Assembly: GCF_040253615.1 (NCBI RefSeq)
Contig: NZ_JBEJGY010000004.1
Span: forward strand, 4,464,001 to 4,528,000
DNA from: Streptomyces sp. Edi4
Lineage (GTDB): Bacteria; Actinomycetota; Actinomycetes; Streptomycetales; Streptomycetaceae
Direction: 5' to 3'
DNA length: 64,000 nucleotides
Shown: in pieces, positions 58,678 through 64,000 of the stretch
Position numbering within the stretch: position 1 is the first letter of the stretch
Layout of the letters: each line of letters starts with the position of its first letter
Program-made: the position numbers and the translations under genes
Notes under the pieces: model-generated
Told to the model about the DNA's origin: nothing
The model's database searches: none
What the model saw: the letters and a program-made list of their open reading frames with translations, nothing else

Positions 58678-59436
58678 ATGCCTGAGCAGCCGCCTTATCT
58701 CCGCATCGCTGATGTCCTCCGGCGGCGCATCGCGGATCGCGAGTGGACACCGGGCGATCGGCTGCCCTCCCGCGCTCAGATCGCCCAGGAGTGCGGTGTC
58801 GGCGAGAACGTGATCCGCCGGGCGCAGGAACTGCTCATCTCGCAAGGGGTGTTGGAGGGGCGGGCCGGGTCCGGAACGTACGTCGCCGAGCCGCGTGAGC
58901 GCGTGCGCGTGGTTCGCTCCGCGGCCCGCGAGCAGCCCGAGGGCTCCCCGTTCCGCTCGGACATGCGAGCCCTGGGGAGGCAAGGCGGCTGGGAGAGCCG
59001 GACCGATGCGAAGGTTCCGGCGCCGAGTGAGATCGCGTCGCGGCTGGGCATCGCGGTAGGCGATCTCTGCGTCCGCACCGTGTACGAGTTCCTCGCCGAC
59101 GGCCGGCCTGTGCAGCTCTCCACGAGCTGGGAGCCCTACGACCTCACCGCGGGGACGATCGTCGTCCTTCCCGAGGGAGGGCCCCATGCCGGAGAGGGCG
59201 TCGTGAACCGTATGGCCGAGATCGGGATCACGGTCGGCCATGCCGTGGAGCAGCCGGAGCCGCGACACGCGACCGCCGAAGAGGCGTCACTGCTCGGCAT
59301 CCAGAAAGGCGCGCTCGTCACACACATTCGGCGGACGTACTACAGCGATCAGGGGCGCCCCGTGGAGACGGCCGACATCGTCGTGCCGGTTGCTCTGTGC
59401 GAGATCGTCTATGAGGTGCCGATCAACCGGCAGTAG
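58678..59436 (+). CDS. GntR-family regulator with UTRA domain (third of the element)
   Basis: A 252-residue GntR/HutC regulator: HTH at residues 5-70 (YLRIADVLRRRIADREWTPG, GENVIRRAQELLISQGVLEG), UTRA domain from about 90 to 245 (RTYYSDQGRPVETADIVVPV). It starts 9 bp after the paired CTAGTnnACTAG sites, probably as a leaderless or short-leader transcript, and likely represses itself and the facing operon. Confidence 0.9.
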   Translation: MPEQPPYLRIADVLRRRIADREWTPGDRLPSRAQIAQECGVGENVIRRAQELLISQGVLEGRAGSGTYVAEPRERVRVVRSAAREQPEGSPFRSDMRALGRQGGWESRTDAKVPAPSEIASRLGIAVGDLCVRTVYEFLADGRPVQLSTSWEPYDLTAGTIVVLPEGGPHAGEGVVNRMAEIGITVGHAVEQPEPRHATAEEASLLGIQKGALVTHIRRTYYSDQGRPVETADIVVPVALCEIVYEVPINRQ

Positions 59437-59607
59437 CGGCGCACTTGGTGACAAGCGGTCCCCTGCGAGCCGTCATCGCTTGGATCGTGGGACAGATGGG
59501 TTGGCGATGGGCCATCAGTGCAGGTGAGCGCCAGTAGATCTGAGGAGGTTGGACCCAACGCAGGGTGCTTGGAGACTGAGAAGAACTCCTCGGTTAAGGT
59601 GCGGCGC

Positions 59608-59808
59608 ATGATCGACGAGACCCCACCTTGCCCCGAGTGCGGTCAACTCACTGAATCCGGCGGCCTCGTGCTCTCCCGGCGGGAGGATGACGGTCAGCGG
59701 ATCTGCCGAGCCCTCTGGAAGTGCCCCAGTCGGCACGTCTGGTGGGGTTGGACCGATCGGCCGCACGAGCCGTTGGAAGCTTGCCCCATGCCGGGGCTGT
59801 TTCGCTGA
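59608..59808 (+). CDS. Small zinc-ribbon-like protein, 66 aa
   Basis: A 66-residue protein with CPECG near the N-terminus and CRALWKCPSRHVWWGW later, a likely four-Cys zinc ribbon. AAGGTG lies 6 nt before the ATG. Last gene before the right end of the element. Function unknown. Confidence 0.65.
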   Translation: MIDETPPCPECGQLTESGGLVLSRREDDGQRICRALWKCPSRHVWWGWTDRPHEPLEACPMPGLFR

Positions 59809-59827
59809 CATCCAACGCTGACATCAA
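59806..59827 (+). promoter_or_regulatory. Right arm-type repeats (candidate integrase/Xis sites)
   Basis: TGACATCCA (59806-59814) and TGACATCAA (59819-59827), the same pair, order and 13-bp spacing as at the left end (46817-46838). The first copy overlaps the stop codon of the zinc-ribbon gene. Confidence 0.7.
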
Positions 59828-59911
59828 CGGCCTCGATCAGCGCCGTACCTTGGCAGCCGCCAGCGGCACCCGTGCGTCAGTTAGGCCGTCGACGCGAGTA
59901 GCCTGATCGAA

Positions 59912-59954
59912 CTTGTAAAGCGGGGGTCGTCGGTTCGAACCCGACAGGGGGCTC
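59912..59954 (+). mobile_element. Attachment site attR (tRNA-Thr 3' remnant)
   Basis: 43 bp identical to 46735-46777; the displaced 3' half of the tRNA gene, lacking the 5' half, so not a functional tRNA. Confidence 0.95.
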
Positions 59955-59961
59955 GTGGGCG

Positions 59962-59993
59962 AAGGCCCCCGGCCGAGGTTGGCTGGGGGCCTT
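59962..59993 (+). terminator. Original tRNA terminator, displaced to the right of attR
   Basis: AAGGCCCCCGGCC pairs with GGCTGGGGGCCTT (one G-T pair) around GAGGTT. Near-copy of the hairpin after the intact tRNA. Confidence 0.8.
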
Positions 59994-60141
59994 TCGTGTT
60001 GGGGCGCGGGGGCCGGGTTCGCTGCGGCCTCGGTGGGTGTGATTCGGTCAGTAGCCATCGCGTATGCGCCAAGCGCCGTCTCGTGGGGCGGGCGCCATGG
60101 AATGATCACCGCCTCTTTGTCATCGCATACGGGGGATGGGA

Positions 60142-60798
60142 ATGAAGGACGCGACGGCTTTGGTGGAGGCGCTCACAGGCCTGGCGTGGCCTGCCATTTT
60201 CGGTCTTGTTGTCTGGCGACTGTTTCCCGTGCTCAAGGAGATCATCCGTTCACGTGGCTTTACCGTGAAGGTCGGACAGGCGGAGCTGACGGTTCAGGAG
60301 TTATCGGAACGCGTTCTTCGGACCACGGCCGACATGCAGAGCAGGCTGGCCGATGTCGCGGCCGAGCAACCGCGCCAAGAGCCGGAGGCAGGCGTGGGGA
60401 CCCGGACCCTGCGGAAGGTTCTCTGGGTCGACGACCATCCGGAGAACAACGCGTATGAAGCCGAGCAACTGCGCAGCCTGGGAGTCTCGGTGGAGATCGC
60501 GAAGTCCACCGCTGAGGCCCAGCGCGCCATGCGTCGGCACCCGGAGTCGTTCGATGTCATTGTCTCCGACATGGGGAGGAACGAGAATGGGACGTACAAC
60601 GCGAATGCCGGAATCGATTTGATTCGTGAGCTTCGAGGCCAGGGACTCGGCGTGCCCATTTTCATCTATGCCTCGACGCGCCAGGCGGAAAGGGCGGCGG
60701 AAATCGTCGCCGCCGGGGGAAATGGTGCCACTCATTCGATTTCGCAGCTGTACGAGCTTCTGCGCGGGGTGGGCACGTTTCCGCGTGACGGCGCCTGA
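60142..60798 (+). CDS. Membrane-anchored receiver-domain protein
   Basis: A 218-residue protein with one N-terminal helix (AWPAIFGLVVWRLFPVLKEI, about 13-32), a short coiled stretch (TVQELSERVLRTTADMQSRL), and a CheY-like receiver (about 93-215) with VDDHPENN and the acceptor Asp in FDVIVSDMGRN; Lys is missing near the C-terminal strand (IFIYASTRQAE). No output domain. ATG 60142 is favoured over 60136 by GGGGG spacing. Lies just outside the AICE; role unknown. Confidence 0.78.
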   Translation: MKDATALVEALTGLAWPAIFGLVVWRLFPVLKEIIRSRGFTVKVGQAELTVQELSERVLRTTADMQSRLADVAAEQPRQEPEAGVGTRTLRKVLWVDDHPENNAYEAEQLRSLGVSVEIAKSTAEAQRAMRRHPESFDVIVSDMGRNENGTYNANAGIDLIRELRGQGLGVPIFIYASTRQAERAAEIVAAGGNGATHSISQLYELLRGVGTFPRDGA

Positions 60799-61023
60799 AC
60801 GTGACGGTGGCCCCTGCGCGCGCCCGGCCGACGGGGACGGCGCTCCGCAGATCGGCGCAGGGGTTGTGCGGGCTGGACCGCCGCCCGCGCCGACCTGGTA
60901 GAACTTGGTTCGTGGGCGTGGGTTGGGGGACTACCGCCAGGAAGCGTGAGAGATCGTCCCGGACCCTCCAGGTCCGGGACACTTGTGTTTTCGGGGCGGG
61001 GGCGGGGAGAGGGGCAGTTGGAT

Positions 61024-63156
61024 ATGAGTCGTCGGTCCAGTGGGCTGGTCGGGGTGTGGGCCGAGGCGCAGCGGCAGCAGCAGCGGCAGCGGGAGGCGCA
61101 GCAGCGGGCGGCGGTGCAGGAGGAGCGGCGGCAGCGGGCGTACGAGCGTGACCTCGCGCGGACGCAGCGCGAGCAGCAGGCGGCGTACCGGCAGGGGCGG
61201 GAGGCGGATGCCCGGCTGCGGACGCAGGAACTGGAGCAGCAAGTCGCGGAGCTGGGCGCGCTGTTGGCGCAGGGGTGCCGGGCGGCGCCGTTCCGGGTCG
61301 CGGCACTGACGCGACCGGAGGCCGTCGCGCCGTTCGAGCCGGGGCAGCTCGCGCAGCCTGTGGCGATGCCCGACCCCGCGCTCTATCAGGCCCAGGGTGG
61401 CTGGACGGCCGGGCGGCGGGCGCAGGCGCAGCAGGAGGCGCAGGCCAGATACCGGCAGGACTGGGACGCCGCGCAGGCCGCCGAGACGCATCGCGTACGC
61501 CAACTCGCCGCCTACCGGGCGCAGTACGACGCCTGGGCCGCCGGGCAGCTCGCCGAGGTACGCGCCCACAACGCCGGGCTCGCCCAGCTGGTGGACGCGC
61601 TGCGGGCCGGCGAACCTGAGGCGGCCGTCGACTACTTCACGGCCGCCCTGTACGCGTCGGGTGCCTGGCCCGAGGGGTTCCCGCGCCAGGTGAGCGCGGC
61701 CTTCGACCGGGGTGCGCGCCAGCTCGTGCTCGACTGGGAGCTGCCCGGCATCGAGGTCGTGCCGGAGGTCAAGTCCGTACGGTACGTGGCGAGTTCGGAC
61801 ACCGAGAAGGAGACCGCGCGGCCCGTCACGCAGCGGCGCGCGCTCTACCGGGACGCGCTCGCGCAGTGTGTGCTGCTCGTGCTGCGCGACCTGTTCGCGG
61901 CCGATGAGTTCGGGGTGCTCGAATCGGTCGTGCTCAACGGGTTCGTCGACGATGTCGATCCGGCCATCGGGCGCCGCGCCGAGATCTTTCTGGCCGCGGT
62001 GAGCGTGCCGCGTGCCACGTTCGCACGGCTCAATCTCGGGCAGGTCAGCGCGGTGGACTGCCTGGTGGACGCGGTGCGCGGGCAGCTGTCCGCCAAGCCC
62101 GACCAGCGCGCCGCCGTACGCCCCGGACGTCGGCCCGCCGACGTGGGCAGCGGGGTGGTGTCGTACGGCGGTGGGGACGAGCCGGACCTGTTCACGATGG
62201 ACCCCATCGCATTCGAGGGCCTGGTCGCCGAGTTGTTCCGTGCGCGCGGCATGCAGGCGCTCACCACGCAGCGCTCCAACGACGGCGGCGTCGACGTCGA
62301 AGCGCTCGACCCGGACCCGATCAGCGGCGGGCGGATCATCGTGCAGGTCAAGCGCTACCGCCATACGGTGCCGCCGACCGCCGTACGCGATCTGTACGGG
62401 ACCGTGCAGGGGGCCGGGGCCAACAAGGGTGTCCTGGTGACCACGTCGGGCTTCGGGCCCGGGTCGTACCGCTTCGCCGAGGCCAAGCCGCTGACGCTGG
62501 TGTCCGGGGAGGAGCTGGTGGAGCTGCTGCGTCAGCACGGGTTGCGGGGGCGGCTCGGGGGGCCGGGGGGTGCGGGGGCGGCGAGTGGTTCCGCCCAGCC
62601 GGCGGGGTCGGCGGGGTCGGCGGGGCCGGTGGGGCCGGCGGGGCCGGCGGGGGGCGAGTCCGGGGGCGCCGAGGATTTCAATGTGCTCGGTATGACGTGG
62701 GCCGGGGCGGTCGAGCTCGACGTGTGCGCGCTGGTGTGCCGGGGGGCGCGAGTGCTGGGCGAGGAGCACTTCGTGTTCTTCAACAACCCTGAGAACCCCG
62801 GGAGTTCGGTCCAGATGGTGCCGGGGGCCGGGGGTGACCGGGCGGCGGTGCGGGTCGTCTTCGACGCGTTGCCGGAAGGCGCGGACCGGCTGGTGCTGGT
62901 GGCGGCGGTGGATCCGGAGGTGAACCCCGGCCAGGATCTGGCGGGCTTCACCGAGGCGGCGATCTGCCTTCGGGACGGGACGGGGGGCGAGCTGGACCGG
63001 CTCCCCGTCTCGGACGGGCGCCCCGGGGAAACGGCCCTGGTCCTGGGGTCGTTCCGGCGACGGGCGGGTGGGGACTGGGACTTCGTGCCGGGCGGGAAGG
63101 GGTATCGGGGTGGGCTGGGGGAGTTGGTGGGGGAGTACGGGGTGGCGGTGGCCTGA
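61024..63156 (+). CDS. Mrr-type nuclease domain fused to a TerD domain
   Basis: A 710-residue protein in three parts. Residues 12-75 form a Gln/Arg/Ala coiled coil; a helical middle region runs to about 380. An Mrr_cat restriction domain (about 390-500) has MDPIAFEGLVAELF, NDGGVDVEAL and GGRIIVQVKRY, giving the D...QxK active site. A Gly/Ala/Pro linker (506-549) leads to a TerD-like domain (about 550-700; GMTWAGAVELDVCALVC, EHFVFFNNPENPGSSVQMV). Mrr domains cut modified DNA; TerD domains belong to tellurite and stress or phage-response systems. The combined role is unknown. Confidence 0.85.
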   Translation: MSRRSSGLVGVWAEAQRQQQRQREAQQRAAVQEERRQRAYERDLARTQREQQAAYRQGREADARLRTQELEQQVAELGALLAQGCRAAPFRVAALTRPEAVAPFEPGQLAQPVAMPDPALYQAQGGWTAGRRAQAQQEAQARYRQDWDAAQAAETHRVRQLAAYRAQYDAWAAGQLAEVRAHNAGLAQLVDALRAGEPEAAVDYFTAALYASGAWPEGFPRQVSAAFDRGARQLVLDWELPGIEVVPEVKSVRYVASSDTEKETARPVTQRRALYRDALAQCVLLVLRDLFAADEFGVLESVVLNGFVDDVDPAIGRRAEIFLAAVSVPRATFARLNLGQVSAVDCLVDAVRGQLSAKPDQRAAVRPGRRPADVGSGVVSYGGGDEPDLFTMDPIAFEGLVAELFRARGMQALTTQRSNDGGVDVEALDPDPISGGRIIVQVKRYRHTVPPTAVRDLYGTVQGAGANKGVLVTTSGFGPGSYRFAEAKPLTLVSGEELVELLRQHGLRGRLGGPGGAGAASGSAQPAGSAGSAGPVGPAGPAGGESGGAEDFNVLGMTWAGAVELDVCALVCRGARVLGEEHFVFFNNPENPGSSVQMVPGAGGDRAAVRVVFDALPEGADRLVLVAAVDPEVNPGQDLAGFTEAAICLRDGTGGELDRLPVSDGRPGETALVLGSFRRRAGGDWDFVPGGKGYRGGLGELVGEYGVAVA

Positions 63157-63202
63157 GGGGGGAGTGCGGGGTGCGGTTTGGTGCGGGCCGGCGTCGGATG
63201 CC
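63157..63202. other. Short G-rich spacer before the tandem repeat
   Basis: Nothing recognisable. Confidence 0.4.
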
Positions 63203-63586
63203 CAGGGGCGCGGGGAACTGCGCGCTCAGCCACGCACGGTCCGCAGCCGGGATCCCTGGGGCTCCGCCCCAGACCCCGTTCGGCCTGAAGGGCCTCGTCC
63301 TCAAACTCCCCCAAGGCCTTGAGGGCCAGGGGGGACCCCCATGACAGGCTGACTATGCCCATGCGGACCCGCACCAGCCCTGTCAGGGGCGCGGGGAACT
63401 GCGCGCTCAGCCACGCACGGTCCGCAGCCGGGGCTCCTGGGGCTCTGCCCCAGACCCCGACCGGCCTGAAGGGCCTCGTCCTCAAACTCCCCCAAGGCCT
63501 TGAGGGCCAGGGGGGACCCCCATGACAGGCTGACTATGCCCATGCGGACCCGCACCAGCCCTGTCAGGGGCGCGGGGAACTGCGCA
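63203..63586. repeat. 181-bp tandem repeat, two copies plus a partial third
   Basis: Copies begin at 63203, 63384 and 63565 (each with CAGGGGCGCGGGGAACTGCG), period 181 bp. Copies 1 and 2 differ at only a few positions. Each has an internal dyad (CTCCCCCAAGGCCTTGAGGG) and a GGGGCTCTGCCCC/GGGGCTCCGCCCC hairpin. An inverted relative lies at 43590-43702. Confidence 0.92.
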
Positions 63587-63607
63587 ACACGCTCGGCCCG
63601 GGTCGGC

Positions 63608-63702
63608 GGAAACCCGGCACCCCGCACCTCGCACCCCGCACCTCGCACCCGGCACCCCGCACCCCGCACCCGGCACCCCGCACCCGGCACCCGCACCCCC
63701 TC
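63608..63702. repeat. 7-bp low-complexity tandem repeats
   Basis: CCCCGCA, CCTCGCA and CCCGGCA units alternate about 12 times between the 181-bp repeats and the oxidoreductase gene. Confidence 0.85.
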
Positions 63703-64000
63703 TCAACGGCGCCCCGCCACACGATTTGCCAGCGTCGCAACCGGATCCGTCGTGGCGCGGGCGCGCGCCAGCTCACGGCGGTCCGCCCCGCGGTACGCCG
63801 CGTACATGCCGCGCACCCCGAGCCACCGCAACGGCTCCGGCTCCCACATCCGTACCCGGTGGCCGACCCACGGGAGGGTCGTCAGGTCGGTCTCCCCCTC
63901 GCCCGAGTCCCGCCGCACCAGATCCCGCAGGGTCCGCGCCGCGAGGTTCGCCGTGGCCACGCCCGAGCCGACGTAACCTCCCGCCCAGCCGAGCCCCGTC
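63703..64000 (-). CDS. FAD-dependent oxidoreductase, C-terminal part
   Basis: The last 98 codons of a DAO-type flavoprotein. TGLGWAGGYVGSGVATANLA is the conserved C-terminal FAD-contact block, then LPWVGHRVRMWEPEPLRWLG. The N-terminus with the Rossmann motif lies beyond the right edge. Substrate unknown. Confidence 0.82.
   Translation of the reverse strand, partial: TGLGWAGGYVGSGVATANLAARTLRDLVRRDSGEGETDLTTLPWVGHRVRMWEPEPLRWLGVRGMYAAYRGADRRELARARATTDPVATLANRVAGRR

Larger units (their letters stand above)
46735..59954. mobile_element. Actinomycete integrative and conjugative element (pSAM2-type AICE), 13.2 kb
   Basis: Bounded by a 43-bp direct repeat of the tRNA-Thr 3' half. Contains in order int, xis, repSA (rolling-circle initiator), spdD, small membrane and transfer proteins, DUF2637 protein, FtsK-like TraSA, SCO3933-type regulator, KorSA-like GntR, Pif-like NUDIX, cargo, and a right-hand regulatory block. 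All modules expected for excision, replication and conjugation are present without visible frameshift, so it may be active. Confidence 0.95.

Noticed and set aside
59912..59954. A second tRNA-Thr gene
   Set aside because: Only the 3' half is present; there is no D arm or 5' acceptor strand, so it is the attR remnant.
63203..63586. CRISPR array
   Set aside because: Units are 181 bp, near-identical throughout with no short repeat/unique spacer pattern, and no cas genes are near.

Overview
The window is about 70% G+C with heavy third-position GC bias, and its gene set is that of a Streptomyces chromosome: rsiG, nur, mshA behind a SigR-type promoter, divergent phoU/phoR-phoP, carD-ispD-ispF-cysS-rlmB, and msiK. 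The order follows a core chromosomal arm-proximal segment known from model streptomycetes. No rRNA, CRISPR array or transposase is visible. All functional statements are inferred from sequence.

Layout. 1-1.7 kb: the end of a small natural-product locus, a cyclodipeptide synthase overlapping a cytochrome P450 that runs off the edge. 2.0-4.3 kb: sulfur handling (cysteine-containing leader peptide, thiosulfate sulfurtransferase, DUF1416 protein, DsrE-like protein). 4.3-6.3 kb: a WhiJ-type trio (DUF397 protein with four tandem motifs, DUF5753 HTH regulator, HATPase). 6.3-12 kb: small membrane protein, nitrobindin-like protein, Nur, YgfZ, Dtd, RsiG, asparaginase, Eis-like acetyltransferase. 12-20.8 kb: accessory genes, often regulator/enzyme pairs (HxlR/NmrA-like, Lrp/flavin monooxygenase, TetR/membrane protein, MBL hydrolase, YunG/NUDIX), with much short tandem repetition. 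20.9-31 kb: XRE regulator with a perfect palindrome, HbhA-like protein, DUF2516, PP2C response regulator, NlpC/P60 hydrolase, mshA, YbjN, MFS transporter, gpmA. 31-46.3 kb: GerW-like protein, cysteine-rich peptide, the Pho system with a PHO box, a lipoprotein, carD, isoprenoid genes, cysS, rlmB, DoxX protein, a nucleotidyltransferase and msiK.

46.7-60.0 kb: a complete integrated actinomycete integrative and conjugative element (AICE) of the pSAM2 type, about 13.2 kb, sitting in the 3' half of a tRNA-Thr(TGT) gene. A 43-bp direct repeat bounds it, and each end carries a pair of 9-bp repeats that look like integrase arm sites. It holds int, xis, repSA, spd-type transfer genes, an FtsK-like translocase, a regulatory protein, a KorSA-like GntR repressor and a Pif-like NUDIX protein, with three copies of one operator motif in the control regions. 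To the right lie an unusual nested inverted repeat, a lower-GC two-gene cargo (a HEPN-motif protein and a membrane protein, my best candidate for an undescribed defence module), and a second control region in which a GntR regulator faces a six-gene operon of small proteins that contains another GntR gene.

60-64 kb: just outside the element are a membrane-anchored receiver-domain protein, a three-part protein joining a coiled coil, an Mrr-type nuclease domain and a TerD domain, a 181-bp tandem repeat related to a dispersed repeat at 43.6 kb, and the C-terminal end of a flavin-dependent oxidoreductase.
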